A stretch of DNA of 50,228 nt from Acinetobacter portensis (GTDB lineage: Bacteria; Pseudomonadota; Gammaproteobacteria; Pseudomonadales; Moraxellaceae), in contig NZ_LWRV01000094.1 of NCBI RefSeq assembly GCF_009372215.1, forward strand, positions 1 through 50,228. The letters are read 5' to 3'. A model generated the notes under the pieces. That model was not told the origin of the DNA. It worked only from the letters and a program-made list of their open reading frames with translations, and did not search any database. A program made the translations under genes and the position numbers. Of the stretch, positions 29,875 to 38,799 are shown piece by piece (positions within the stretch are counted from its first letter, which is position 1; each line of letters begins with the position of its first letter).

Positions 29875-29891
29875 ACCGTAATACTGACGGT
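29875..29891 (+). promoter_or_regulatory. Inverted repeat in the acs leader, candidate regulator site
   Basis: ACCGT-AATACTG-ACGGT is found 73-89 bases before the acs start. A TTGAGT (29856-29861) with TAATAC (29879-29884) 17 bases on may be the promoter. The left arm resembles ACCGTGAATAGTGA before yjcH-actP. CrbR or CRP-type control is possible but not shown. Confidence 0.35.
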
Positions 29892-29963
29892 ATGCAGAAA
29901 TAAAAATTGAATAACGGGCATAACATTTCGAGATGAAATGTAAAAATATCAAGGAAGTAGAAA

Positions 29964-31910
29964 ATGAAAGAATTGTATCCTGTAACAGAAGGATTTAAAA
30001 AAACTGCGCGTACAAATGAGGCGGAATATTTTGAACGCTATCAAAAATCTATTGATCATCCAGAAGAATTTTGGGCAGAGCAAGCGAAAAAATTAGACTG
30101 GATTAAGCCTTTTACCAAAGTGAAAGATACAAGTTTTTCCCCAGATAATTTTAAAATTGAATGGTTTGCAGATGGTCAATTAAACCTGAGCGCAAACTGT
30201 TTAGATCGTCATTTAAAAGAACATCCTTACAAGCCTGCCATTATTTGGGAAGGTGATCATCCATCACGTCATAAAATTATTTCTTTTGCAGAATTGCATG
30301 ATGAAACCTGTCGTTTTGCCAATGTATTGAAGAAGCATGGCGTGAAAAAAGGTGATCGTGTGGTGTTGTATATGCCAATGGTGTCTGAAGCTGCCATTGC
30401 GATGTTGGCTTGCGCGCGTATTGGTGCAGTGCATTGTGTGGTATTTGGTGGCTTTTCACCAGATTCACTGGCAAGCCGCATTGAAGATAGCCAAGCAAAA
30501 GTGGTGATTACCGCAGATTCAGGTATGCGTGGTGGTAAACCCATCCCACTAAAAGAAAATGTTGATGCGGCGCTTAATATTGCAGGTACAGAATCGGTTC
30601 AAAATGTGATTGTGGTACATCGAACAGGTAACCCAATTGAGATGAGGGATGGTCGTGATTTGTGGTATCACGCAGAAATTATGACGGTCAATGAAGTTTG
30701 TCCACCTGAACCGATGAATGCAGAAGATCCACTTTTTATTCTTTATACATCGGGTTCGACAGGCAAACCCAAAGGCGTACTTCATACCACGGGTGGATAT
30801 TTAACTTATGTAAACTGTACCTTCCGTGAAGTTTTTGACCTAAAACAAGATGATGTATTTTGGTGTACAGCAGATGTTGGTTGGATTACGGGACATTCAT
30901 ACGTACTTTATGGGCCACTTTCCAATGGTACAACCACCGTCATGTTTGAGGGTATTCCTCAATATCCGACATGGGCACGAACAGGTCATATTGTCGATAA
31001 ACACAATGTCACGATTCTTTATACAGCGCCCACTGCTATTCGCGCCATGATGCGTGAGGGAGATGCATTTGTACGAGAAAGTGACCGTAGTAGTTTACGT
31101 TTATTGGGTTCGGTGGGTGAGCCAATTAATCCTGAAGCGTGGAATTGGTACTACAGCGTAGTGGGTGAAAGTCGTTGCCCAATTGTAGATACGTGGTGGC
31201 AAACAGAAACAGGTGGTTTCATGATTACGCCATTACCGGGCGCAACAGATTTAAAACCGGGTTCTGCGACACGACCATTCTTTGGGGTAAAACCGGCCAT
31301 TGTAGATGCTGAAGGTATCGAACTTTCAGGAGAAGCAGAAGGTAACTTGGTGATTCAAGATTCTTGGCCAGGACAAATGCGAACCATTTGGGGAGATCCT
31401 GAACGCTTTATCGAAGCTTATTTTTCTACTTATCCGGGAGCATATTTCACAGGAGATGGCGCACGTCGTGACAAAGACGGTTATTACTGGATTACAGGTC
31501 GTGTAGATGATGTACTGAATGTATCAGGGCATCGTTTAGGAACAGCAGAAATTGAAAGTGCCTTGGTTGCGCATGAACATGTTGCAGAAGCTGCTGTTGT
31601 GGGCATGCCACATGACATTAAAGGGCAAGGAATTGCAGCGTATGTAACATTACAAGCAGATACGCCTGAGTCGGAAGATTTACGAAAAGAACTTGTTTTA
31701 TGGGTGCGTAAAGTTCTTGGACCTGTTGCAACACCTGACGCAATTTACTGGGCACCCGCTTTACCTAAAACACGTTCGGGGAAAATTATGCGCCGTATTC
31801 TAAGAAAAATTGCAGCAAATGAGCTTGATTCATTAGGTGATACTTCAACTTTGGCAGATCCGCAAGTGGTGGATCAGTTAATTATTGAAGTGAAATCGCA
31901 ACATTCGTAA
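29964..31910 (+). CDS. acs: Acs, acetyl-CoA synthetase (AMP-forming)
   Basis: Acs activates acetate to acetyl-CoA through acetyl-AMP. The 648-residue length is normal. The ATP-binding P-loop [11 protein letters not shown] is at about 261-271, the adenylation motif [10 protein letters not shown] near residue 409, and the hinge region [25 protein letters not shown]. The C-terminal lysine subject to acetylation control in this family is K607 (TRSGKIMRR). CAAGGAAG precedes the ATG. It stands alone with a terminator. Its likely controllers CrbS/CrbR and the acetate importer genes lie 8-13 kb downstream. No lesion is visible. Confidence 0.98.
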   Translation: MKELYPVTEGFKKTARTNEAEYFERYQKSIDHPEEFWAEQAKKLDWIKPFTKVKDTSFSPDNFKIEWFADGQLNLSANCLDRHLKEHPYKPAIIWEGDHPSRHKIISFAELHDETCRFANVLKKHGVKKGDRVVLYMPMVSEAAIAMLACARIGAVHCVVFGGFSPDSLASRIEDSQAKVVITADSGMRGGKPIPLKENVDAALNIAGTESVQNVIVVHRTGNPIEMRDGRDLWYHAEIMTVNEVCPPEPMNAEDPLFILYTSGSTGKPKGVLHTTGGYLTYVNCTFREVFDLKQDDVFWCTADVGWITGHSYVLYGPLSNGTTTVMFEGIPQYPTWARTGHIVDKHNVTILYTAPTAIRAMMREGDAFVRESDRSSLRLLGSVGEPINPEAWNWYYSVVGESRCPIVDTWWQTETGGFMITPLPGATDLKPGSATRPFFGVKPAIVDAEGIELSGEAEGNLVIQDSWPGQMRTIWGDPERFIEAYFSTYPGAYFTGDGARRDKDGYYWITGRVDDVLNVSGHRLGTAEIESALVAHEHVAEAAVVGMPHDIKGQGIAAYVTLQADTPESEDLRKELVLWVRKVLGPVATPDAIYWAPALPKTRSGKIMRRILRKIAANELDSLGDTSTLADPQVVDQLIIEVKSQHS

Positions 31911-31926
31911 TTTGTTGTTTATATGC

Positions 31927-31957
31927 AAATACCGTTAGAAATTCTAGCGGTATTTTT
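31927..31957 (+). terminator. Terminator after acs
   Basis: AAATACCGTTAGAA / TTCTAGCGGTATTT (one G-U pair), then T run. Confidence 0.85.
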
Positions 31958-32026
31958 GTTTTATAGATAAGGTCTTCATGCATTGAGATAAAGCAAAAAC
32001 TGAAGGTCTGTTAAGCTAAAAAAGTT

Positions 32027-33226
32027 ATGAAAAATGCTGACAATATTATGAATGCTTCATCTCCTATTCAATTTGAACCTTTAAAAATTGCACAACAACT
32101 CGCAAAAACTTTTGCAGAAACAGCAGCAGAGCGAGATAAGAAAGGGGGAAATCCTAAAACTGAACGCGATTTAATTCGTCAAAGTGGTCTTTTAGGATTA
32201 TCTATTCCAAATGAATCGGGTGGGCGTGGAGCAGACTGGAAAACTATATTTAAAACCATTCAAACACTTGCGCAAGTTGATAGCTCATTGGCTCATGTGT
32301 ATGGTTTTCATCATTTACTTATTGCGACGGTACAGTTGTTTTCTCAACCTGAACAATATGGAAAATGGTTCAAACAAACAGCGAAAAATAATCTATTCTG
32401 GGGAAATACATTAAACCCTTTAGATCGACGAACTACAGCAACAAAAACATCAGAAAAAGAATATCTATTTCAGGGTGATAAAAGCTTCTGCTCAGGCTCT
32501 ATAGATTCAGATATCTTGCTTTGTTCGGGTTATAACGAAGATGGGAAATTATTGATAGGCGTTATTCCAACGGCACGTGAAGGCGTGAGCTTCTTAGGTG
32601 ATTGGAATAATATGGGACAACGCCAAACGGACAGCGGAACAAGCCATTTTGAACAAGTGAAAATTCACGAAGATGAATTGCTTTTAAATCCTGGACCTTT
32701 AAGTACGCCATATTCAAGTTTAAGACCGCTTATTGCTCAGCTTATTTTTGTGCATATGTTTTTAGGTGTGGCGGAAGGTGCTTTCGAAACAGCAAAACAA
32801 ACGGTGCAAAGTCAAAAAGCATGGTCAAAATCTTTAGCTGAAAATGCGGTGAATGATCCATTTACGCAAAAGCATTTTGCTGAGTTTTATGTGCAACTTG
32901 AAGGTATACGTTTACTTGCGAATAAAGCCATTGAAACGCTTCAACAGGCTTGGGATGTTGGCGAAAAACTAACGGCTGAACAGCGCGGTGAAGTTTCAAT
33001 TGCTATAGCTACAGCAAAAATTGCTACAACCAATACTTCGTTATATATCACACAAAATATTTTCCAAGTGATGGGTGCAAGAGCAACAACAGCGAAACTC
33101 AATTTAGATCGTTTTTGGCGTAATGTACGTACGCAAACGTTGCATGATCCTGTTGATTATAAATACCAAGAAATTGGGGAGTGGGTACTCACAGGAAAAG
33201 TGCCAGATCCAAGTTTTTATTCTTAA
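32027..33226 (+). CDS. Acyl-CoA-dehydrogenase-fold flavin monooxygenase, DszC/SfnB/SfnC type
   Basis: The 399-residue protein has the acyl-CoA dehydrogenase fold: an N-terminal helical domain (DLIRQSGLLGLSIPNESGGRG), a middle beta domain with LGDWNNMGQRQTDSGTSHFEQVKI, and a C-terminal helical bundle. The GQRQTDSGT segment and the end HDPVDYKYQEIGEWVLTGKVPDPSFYS are typical of the FMNH2-dependent DszC-like branch used for organosulfur compounds, not of true acyl-CoA dehydrogenases. SfnG and MsuE lie 3-5 kb away, which supports a sulfur-scavenging role, but this gene is on the other strand and separate. The exact subfamily and substrate cannot be told from sequence. A poor ribosome site precedes the ATG. 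Confidence 0.75.
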   Translation: MKNADNIMNASSPIQFEPLKIAQQLAKTFAETAAERDKKGGNPKTERDLIRQSGLLGLSIPNESGGRGADWKTIFKTIQTLAQVDSSLAHVYGFHHLLIATVQLFSQPEQYGKWFKQTAKNNLFWGNTLNPLDRRTTATKTSEKEYLFQGDKSFCSGSIDSDILLCSGYNEDGKLLIGVIPTAREGVSFLGDWNNMGQRQTDSGTSHFEQVKIHEDELLLNPGPLSTPYSSLRPLIAQLIFVHMFLGVAEGAFETAKQTVQSQKAWSKSLAENAVNDPFTQKHFAEFYVQLEGIRLLANKAIETLQQAWDVGEKLTAEQRGEVSIAIATAKIATTNTSLYITQNIFQVMGARATTAKLNLDRFWRNVRTQTLHDPVDYKYQEIGEWVLTGKVPDPSFYS

Positions 33227-33232
33227 AAAGTT

Positions 33233-33257
33233 AAGCCTCCTTTTGGGGGCTTATTTT
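33233..33257 (+). terminator. Terminator after the monooxygenase gene
   Basis: AAGCCTCC-TTTT-GGGGGCTT (one G-U pair), then ATTTTATGG. Confidence 0.75.
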
Positions 33258-33705
33258 ATGGTTTTAGCTCAGCTTTTTAGATAACTATTACATCTATTTA
33301 AAAAGGATTTACTGGTGGTAATCATGACTTATTTGTCTTAATCATGTTTTAAATGAGAAAAATAAGAAATACGTTATTCATGTGTTTTATCTATTGTTAA
33401 ATTTTTAACCCTAATTTTATAAAAGTGAGTTTTTATAAGTAAGACTAATCAATAAAAAATTAAATCGTTGATTTTGGTTTCAAAAATGCAACGAGAACAT
33501 CATAAATACATTATATTTTTTAGATTTATTAACATATAGATTATCAACAAGAATTTTGGGTTCAGTTTTGAATCAATATTCAAAAACAAATTTTTGCGAT
33601 CCTCATGATTTGAATTTTAATTCCAAAAATCGTGTAAAGAGTCAATTTAAGACAGGAATCGTCTTAGCGTTTTTATGCCAAAAAGCGTATCAGAAGGAGT
33701 GTTAA
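33258..33705 (+). other. 448-base AT-rich leader of the citrate transporter gene
   Basis: No gene is seen. A candidate promoter is TTGAAT (33610-33615), 17 bases, TGTAAA (33633-33638). It is followed by a small inverted repeat, TAAGAC-AGGAATC-GTCTTA, and then AAGGAG before the ATG. The first 300 bases show nothing I can interpret. Confidence 0.5.
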
Positions 33706-35019
33706 ATGCTAACGTTAATTGGCGTTTTAATTATTATTACTATTGTTGCCCTGCTTTTAACAGGCAAAGTGAATCCTATTTTAGCGATGTCAATTATTCC
33801 ATTAATTGGTGCTTTTATCGCAGGATTTACACCCTCAGAAGTTTCAACATTCTTTGAATCTGGTATTACCAAAGTCACCAAAGTTGCGGTGATGTTCCTC
33901 TTTGCTATTTTGTTCTTTAGCGTTTTAAAAGAACTGCATGTGTTTGATCCACTCATTAAAAAAATGGTGGCATTAACTCGAGGTAATGTCATTGTTGTTG
34001 CAATTGTCACGACTTTAATTGCTGCTGTTGTGCATTTAGATGGTTCAGGTGCTGCAACATTCTTAATTATTATTCCTGCACTATTACCGTTGTATCGTAA
34101 ATTAGGAATGAGTCCATATTTAATGCTATTGCTGATGGCAGGTAGTATGGGTGTTATGAACATGGTGCCTTGGGGTGGTCCATTAGGTCGTGCTTCGGCG
34201 GTTACAGGTGTTGATGCATCACTGTTGTGGCAAAGTATTATTCCTGTGCAAGTCATTGGTATTCTTGCCATGGTTGGTGTTGCTGTGATTATGGGTTTAC
34301 GTGAAAAACGTCGAATTGCTGCTGCACACTTAATGGGAACAACACCATTTGAACAAGACTGTACAATAAGTGATTTTGAAGATAATGCACATGAAATTAT
34401 TAAGCCAAAAAACTTTTGGTTAAATATTGGGTTGATTGTATCTGCAATTATCTGTTTAGCATTTGGCTTATTTTCAGCACCTTATGTTTTTATGATAGCG
34501 CTGTCTTTGGTATTGTTTATTAACTTTCCAAATCCTAAAGAACGTATGCAGGCCATTAGTCGTCATGCACCGCAAGCTTTAACTATGATTGCCATTATTT
34601 TTTCGGCAGGGGCGTTCTTGGGTATTATGACTGAATCGGGCATGTTGAAATCAATTGCTGTCGATTTAATTCAAGTTTTACCATCTGCATGGGTGGGTGG
34701 GTTACACATTTTTGTGGGTATTCTTGGTGTGCCAATGGATATTTTCACAAGTACCGATGCCTATTACTTTGCTCTATTGCCTATTGTACAAGAGGTGACA
34801 GCAACTTCAGGTGTTGCACCTAATTCAGTGGTCTATGCCATGGCAATTGGCAACAATGTGGGCACGTTTGTTAGTCCATTTTCACCTGCAACGTGGCTAG
34901 CAATGGGACTAGCAGGTACTGAAATGGGTAGGCATTTACGTTACTCATTTGGATGGTTGTGGTTATTTAGCTGGTTCTTATTGGCTGTTGGTTATGCTTT
35001 TGGATTGTATTCATTCTAA
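33706..35019 (+). CDS. CitMHS-family citrate/metal:proton symporter
   Basis: The 437-residue inner-membrane protein has about twelve hydrophobic segments. Family-like segments are GKVNPILAMSIIPLIGAFIAGF, the AAVVHLDGSGAATFLIIIPALLPLYRKLGM stretch, MNMVPWGGPLGRASAVTG, and the C-terminal IGNNVGTFVSPFSPATWLA. CitMHS proteins take up citrate as a complex with Mg2+ or Ca2+, together with protons. The metal preference cannot be read from sequence. An excellent ribosome site, AAGGAG, lies six bases before the ATG. It is monocistronic, with a long AT-rich leader. No citrate sensor genes are adjacent. Confidence 0.88.
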   Translation: MLTLIGVLIIITIVALLLTGKVNPILAMSIIPLIGAFIAGFTPSEVSTFFESGITKVTKVAVMFLFAILFFSVLKELHVFDPLIKKMVALTRGNVIVVAIVTTLIAAVVHLDGSGAATFLIIIPALLPLYRKLGMSPYLMLLLMAGSMGVMNMVPWGGPLGRASAVTGVDASLLWQSIIPVQVIGILAMVGVAVIMGLREKRRIAAAHLMGTTPFEQDCTISDFEDNAHEIIKPKNFWLNIGLIVSAIICLAFGLFSAPYVFMIALSLVLFINFPNPKERMQAISRHAPQALTMIAIIFSAGAFLGIMTESGMLKSIAVDLIQVLPSAWVGGLHIFVGILGVPMDIFTSTDAYYFALLPIVQEVTATSGVAPNSVVYAMAIGNNVGTFVSPFSPATWLAMGLAGTEMGRHLRYSFGWLWLFSWFLLAVGYAFGLYSF

Positions 35020-35045
35020 TTTAAAGTAACATCCAATTCATAAAT

Positions 35046-35080
35046 AAAGGCTACTTCAAATGAAGTAGCCTTTATTTTTT
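35046..35080. terminator. Bidirectional terminator between the citrate transporter and riboflavin-synthase-like genes
   Basis: AAAGGCTACTTCA-AA-TGAAGTAGCCTTT, a 13-bp perfect stem. The T run lies on the plus side and the last bases overlap the stop of the minus-strand gene. Confidence 0.9.
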
Positions 35081-35693
35081 AACGTCGATGAATATTTTCT
35101 AATGTATCGACAAGTGTTCGTGTCATTTGATCAATTTCATAATTCACGTGATCGCCAATTTTTACATCTTTCCATGTGGTTAAACGTAAAGTTTCAGGAA
35201 TTAAATCGACAGAGATTTGTTGTGTATCTCGATCTACACGGTTCACTGTTAAGCTACATCCATTTAATCCAATAAAACCTTTTAAGAAGAAATATTTGAT
35301 ATTAGCTTCAGGAATTTCAATATCTAAATGTAAGGTTTCACCTGTACGAATTAAATTCACGATTGTAGCTGTACCTTCAATATGACCATATAAATTATGA
35401 CCACCATTTTCTGTACCCACTTTGGCAGAGCGTTCAATATTTACTTCTGCACCGGCTTCAAGAAACTTTAATGTTGTGAGCTGATTGGTTAAGTTTGAAA
35501 TATCAAAATGAACCGTATTTTTGTCTAAGTCGATGTGTGTTGCTGTGAGGCAAACACCATTAATTGCGACACTTGCACCAATAAAAACATCTTGGAAAAA
35601 GTTATTTGTATTTGAAATAATAATGGTTGTAAAACCGCCACCTTGACGAACGTCAAGAACCTTTTCTAAACCTTGAACAATACCTGTGTACAT
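35079..35693 (-). CDS. Riboflavin synthase alpha-chain-like protein
   Basis: The 204-residue protein has the two-lobe riboflavin synthase structure. Lobe one is GASVAINGVCLTA (C48 conserved) with GGHNLYGH (H99, H104). Lobe two is GFIGLNGCSLTV with SVDLIPETLRLTTWKDVKIGDHVNYEID. It differs from the standard in starting MYTGIV (Tyr2 instead of the almost invariant Phe2), and in lobe one having DISNLTNQLTTL where PETLRxTxL is normal. It may be the only riboflavin synthase, a second copy, or a lumazine-binding paralogue. No other rib gene is in the window. It stands between convergent citrate-transporter and tandem sulfur genes, and FMN demand by SfnG/MsuE may be related (inference). Confidence 0.8.
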   Translation of the reverse strand: MYTGIVQGLEKVLDVRQGGGFTTIIISNTNNFFQDVFIGASVAINGVCLTATHIDLDKNTVHFDISNLTNQLTTLKFLEAGAEVNIERSAKVGTENGGHNLYGHIEGTATIVNLIRTGETLHLDIEIPEANIKYFFLKGFIGLNGCSLTVNRVDRDTQQISVDLIPETLRLTTWKDVKIGDHVNYEIDQMTRTLVDTLENIHRR

Positions 35694-35764
35694 ATTTACA
35701 TCTTCTTATTTGCCAATCTTAAATATTGTAAAGCCGATTGAATGGGCAAACTATGCTTATTCGT

Positions 35765-35797
35765 TAAAAAAAATCCCCCAAGCCGAGTCTTGAGGGA
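35765..35797 (-). terminator. Terminator after sfnG (minus strand)
   Basis: On the minus strand CCCTCAAG-ACTCGG-CTTGGGGG, then ATTTTTTTT. It ends the msuE-sfnG transcript. Confidence 0.8.
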
Positions 35798-35838
35798 AAT
35801 TTGGAACATTAGAATTCTATTTAATTGTTATCTCAAAA

Positions 35839-36948
35839 TTACGCAGATTTTGCTGTAATTTGATTCTTTTGTGCTTCTTCAAGTTCACGTACCAAAGGCA
35901 GAACTTTTTCGCCAAAGTATTCAACTTCTTCAATGAAATGTAAGAAGCCTGAAAGAACTAAATCGACACCCACAGATTTCAATTCAACAATACGTTCAGC
36001 AATTTGTTGAGGTGTACCAATTAAATTTGTACGGAAACCATCGTTATATTGAACTAAATCTTCAAAAGTAGATTTTGCCCAGTTGCCTTCACCTTCAGTT
36101 GTTGCCGCCCCAGCTTCTTTGGTTGCATCACCAAAGGCTTTGACTGCTTCTACATTTGCACCATCAATAATTTCTTGAAGCACAGCTTTCGCTTCTTCTT
36201 CAGTATCACGTGCAATAATGAACGCATTTACACCGACTTTAACTTCATGATTATTCGCCTTAGCTTTTTCACGAATATCATCAATTTGTTTTTTCAGTTC
36301 TTCGGGTGTATTTCCGTTAGTGAAGTACCAGTCAGATACGCGAGATGCCATATCACGTGCTGCACGAGAACTACCTCCTTGGAAAATTTCAATATGCGGT
36401 TTTTGAACAGGTTTTGGAGAAAGTGTGTAATCTTTAAATTGATAAAACTTACCATCAAAACTAAAGTTATTTTGCGTCCAAACACCTTTTAAAGCGCGAA
36501 TAAATTCTTCCGAGCGGGCATAACGTTGATCATGTTCAGGCCATTCTTCACCAATCGCATCGAACTCACCACGGAACCAACCACTCACGACATTAATGGC
36601 AATACGGCCATTGGTTAAATGATCGATGGTTGCTAATTGTTTTGCGGCAAGGGCAGGTTTCCAAGGACCTGGCAAAATAGCCGCAATCACTTTTAGTTTT
36701 TCTGTTTTAGCTAAGATGCCATGACTGAAGCTCACAGATTCATGTTGATGTTCTGCATTGTAGCCAGCTGTAAAACGAATTTGAGTTAATGCATATTCAA
36801 AACCGCTTTTTTCCGCTGTTTGAGCAAGTTTGACATTGTAGTCATAGCTCCAATCGGTACGTTGTTTAATGTTGCTTACAACTAAACCGCCACTTACATT
36901 TGGAACCCAATAGGCAAATTTGATTGCTTCATTTTTTAACTGTGTCAT
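35839..36948 (-). CDS. sfnG: SfnG, FMNH2-dependent dimethyl sulfone monooxygenase
   Basis: SfnG converts dimethyl sulfone to methanesulfinate using FMNH2 and O2, allowing sulfur to be taken from DMSO2. The 369-residue protein is of the bacterial luciferase-like (SsuD/LadA) family, with AYWVPNVSGGLVVSNIKQRTDW, YALTQIRFTAGYNAEHQHESVSFSHG, the substrate/FMN segment INVVSGWFRGEFDAIGEEW and IEIFQGGSSRAARDMA. The strong similarity to SfnG distinguishes it from SsuD. It follows msuE by 23 bases on the same strand, and MsuE would supply its FMNH2. No sfnR (sigma-54 activator) is nearby. Substrate assignment is by remembered similarity. Confidence 0.88.
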   Translation of the reverse strand: MTQLKNEAIKFAYWVPNVSGGLVVSNIKQRTDWSYDYNVKLAQTAEKSGFEYALTQIRFTAGYNAEHQHESVSFSHGILAKTEKLKVIAAILPGPWKPALAAKQLATIDHLTNGRIAINVVSGWFRGEFDAIGEEWPEHDQRYARSEEFIRALKGVWTQNNFSFDGKFYQFKDYTLSPKPVQKPHIEIFQGGSSRAARDMASRVSDWYFTNGNTPEELKKQIDDIREKAKANNHEVKVGVNAFIIARDTEEEAKAVLQEIIDGANVEAVKAFGDATKEAGAATTEGEGNWAKSTFEDLVQYNDGFRTNLIGTPQQIAERIVELKSVGVDLVLSGFLHFIEEVEYFGEKVLPLVRELEEAQKNQITAKSA

Positions 36949-36971
36949 GGTTCTTCTCCAGTGTATTTATT

Positions 36972-37703
36972 TTATGCAACCTGAGTTTTAGGCGTTTTCG
37001 CATGTAAGCGTGACTCAGCTGCATCTAAGCTAGGAACTGCCGCAGATGGAAGGACTTCTTCTTGTTCAATTTGTTTGTTAATACCAAGGTTTTGGTTTGC
37101 TAATTGCGTTTTCTCTTTCACCACTTCGGCACGTTGACCTTTTGCAGGCGCCCATTCAAGAATTGGCAATGCACGAGCAACAGCAAGCGTAATACGGTCA
37201 ATCAGGAATTCACTGTGAATGGTGTATTCAGGTGTGAAATCACGATCAGTTGCGTACACGCCAATAGGTAAAGTTTGTGCTTGGAAGAAGCTAAATAAAG
37301 GACGTAATTGATGCTCAAGGACTAAAGCATGACGATCACTACCGCCAGAAGCAGCAAGTAATACAGGAACATCTACAAGTGCAGTTTGTTCAACAAAGTC
37401 AAAGAAATGTTTAAATAAACCTGTGAAAGATGCACGGTAAACGGGTGTACCTACAATGAGCGCATCGGCCGCTTCGACAGCAGCTAAATCATCTTGAATA
37501 CGTTGAGGAAGTTGATTACGGTAAATTGCACCACCTAAAAGAGGACCAATTTCACTGAATTTGATGAAATGTACATTAATAGGAGTTGCTTCACCAAGCT
37601 CATTTAAAATGGCTTGAACCAAAGCTTCAGTTTTAGATGGATTGTTTAAGCCGCCAGAAACAGCAACGATATTCAGTGGTTTTTGTTGATTAACATTTGA
37701 CAT
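36972..37703 (-). CDS. msuE: MsuE-type NAD(P)H:FMN reductase
   Basis: The protein is a flavodoxin-fold reductase that makes free FMNH2 for two-component monooxygenases. It has 243 residues, longer than MsuE/SsuE (about 190). The extra part is a polar tail after residue 180 (LANQNLGINKQIEQEE...), so the enzyme domain is the first 180 residues. The FMN phosphate loop is SGGLNNPSKTEAL and the GTPVYRASFTGLFKHFFDF segment is diagnostic. It is the first gene of a two-gene unit with sfnG, with GGGGGA before the ATG. Regulation is unknown: I see no CysB or sigma-54 site that I would defend. Confidence 0.88.
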   Translation of the reverse strand: MSNVNQQKPLNIVAVSGGLNNPSKTEALVQAILNELGEATPINVHFIKFSEIGPLLGGAIYRNQLPQRIQDDLAAVEAADALIVGTPVYRASFTGLFKHFFDFVEQTALVDVPVLLAASGGSDRHALVLEHQLRPLFSFFQAQTLPIGVYATDRDFTPEYTIHSEFLIDRITLAVARALPILEWAPAKGQRAEVVKEKTQLANQNLGINKQIEQEEVLPSAAVPSLDAAESRLHAKTPKTQVA

Positions 37704-38078
37704 GGGGGAAACCTAAAAATCTATATATCTTTGAATAGCTCTATTAATCAACAAGTGCTTATTCCTGTAAAATAAACAAATAAAGATAAGTTATCTGATT
37801 TTTATATATGGCGAATGGTATTTATATTCTTTTATAAAAGATTAAATAAATGCATGAAAAATAAAATTATATTTAATGTTGATAAGCTATTTATTAGTTT
37901 TGATAAAATTTATATGAAAAATAGATTTATTAAGTCAAAAACAAGAAAATGATAAAAAAAGTTAAAAATCCCCTAAAAATTGAATAATTAAATGCAAAAT
38001 ATAGCTTTTTTGCATATCCATATATATCGATGTGTGGTTAGAATAGACTTACCGCGCACAAGATCTCTCTCGTGACTT
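37704..38078. other. 375-base divergent control region between msuE and crbR
   Basis: Very AT-rich and non-coding. It must hold the msuE promoter (minus) and the crbR promoter (plus), but no pair of hexamers is clear. No -24/-12 (sigma-54) motif was found before msuE. Confidence 0.5.
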
Positions 38079-38729
38079 ATGAATATTTTAATCGTTGATG
38101 ATCACCCATTATTTCGTCATGCTTTAATTCAAGCTGTTCGTTATAGTTTACCGCAAGCTCAAATTCATGAAACAGCTGCTGTTAATGAACTTTATGAGCG
38201 CTTGGAAAAAGGTCCTGAACCAGATCTTGTTTTACTCGATTTAAACTTACCTGGTGCTTCAGGTTTTTCTGCATTGGTTCATGTTCGCGCGCAATATCCA
38301 TCGCTTCCAATTATTGTGGTATCTGCACACGAAGATGTATCTATTATCCAACGTGCAATCGCACATGGCGCAATGGGCTATATTCCTAAGTCGGCACACC
38401 CAAGTAATATTGGTGAGGCGATTCGTCAGGTATTAGAAGGCGAAATTTGGTTGCCTGCAAACTTACCTGCAAATTTAAGTTTCGACCCTCGTGCGGCAGA
38501 TGAAACTGCATTAGCAGAACGTATTCAATCATTAACTCCGCAACAATTCCGTGTGTTAATGATGGTTGCTGAAGGCTTACTGAATAAGCAAATTGCTTAT
38601 GAGCTAGATGTTTCTGAAGCAACAATTAAAGCGCATGTAACGGCTATTTTCCGTAAGTTAGGTGTACAAAACCGAACACAGGCGGTATTGGCAATTAATG
38701 CGTTAAATATTGAAGAAAAAAATATCTAA
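38079..38729 (+). CDS. crbR: CrbR-like LuxR-type response regulator
   Basis: The 216-residue regulator has a receiver domain (residues 1-120) with acidic pocket D7/D8, phosphoacceptor D54 in LVLLDLNLPG and K104 in YIPKSAHP. A LuxR-type helix-turn-helix follows at about 152-209 (LTPQQFRVLMMVAEGLLNKQIAYELDVSEATIKAHV). Its neighbour is a CrbS-like sensor kinase, and acs and actP are close by. In Vibrio and Pseudomonas CrbR (ErdR-related) activates acs and acetate uptake. The name is given by domain plan and context, which together are fairly specific. It converges on crbS across a shared terminator. Confidence 0.82.
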   Translation: MNILIVDDHPLFRHALIQAVRYSLPQAQIHETAAVNELYERLEKGPEPDLVLLDLNLPGASGFSALVHVRAQYPSLPIIVVSAHEDVSIIQRAIAHGAMGYIPKSAHPSNIGEAIRQVLEGEIWLPANLPANLSFDPRAADETALAERIQSLTPQQFRVLMMVAEGLLNKQIAYELDVSEATIKAHVTAIFRKLGVQNRTQAVLAINALNIEEKNI

Positions 38730-38759
38730 TAGTCTTTCAGATGCTTATCTAAGATATAT

Positions 38760-38788
38760 AAAAAAGACCTCATGAAGAGGTCTTTTTT
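38760..38788. terminator. Bidirectional terminator between crbR and crbS
   Basis: AAAAAAGACCTC-ATGAA-GAGGTCTTTTTT, 12-bp perfect stem, symmetric A/T runs. Confidence 0.93.
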
Positions 38789-38799
38789 ATGCTCTGATT

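Noticed and set aside
33702..34271. A 189-codon open frame antisense to the citrate transporter gene
   Set aside because: It mirrors the hydrophobic-codon bias of the real gene, has no ribosome site or homology, and the plus-strand frame is a clear CitMHS protein.
37704..37800. Sigma-54 (-24/-12) promoter before msuE
   Set aside because: I searched the leader for GG-N10-GC spacing; the closest stretch lacks the GG and the right spacing.
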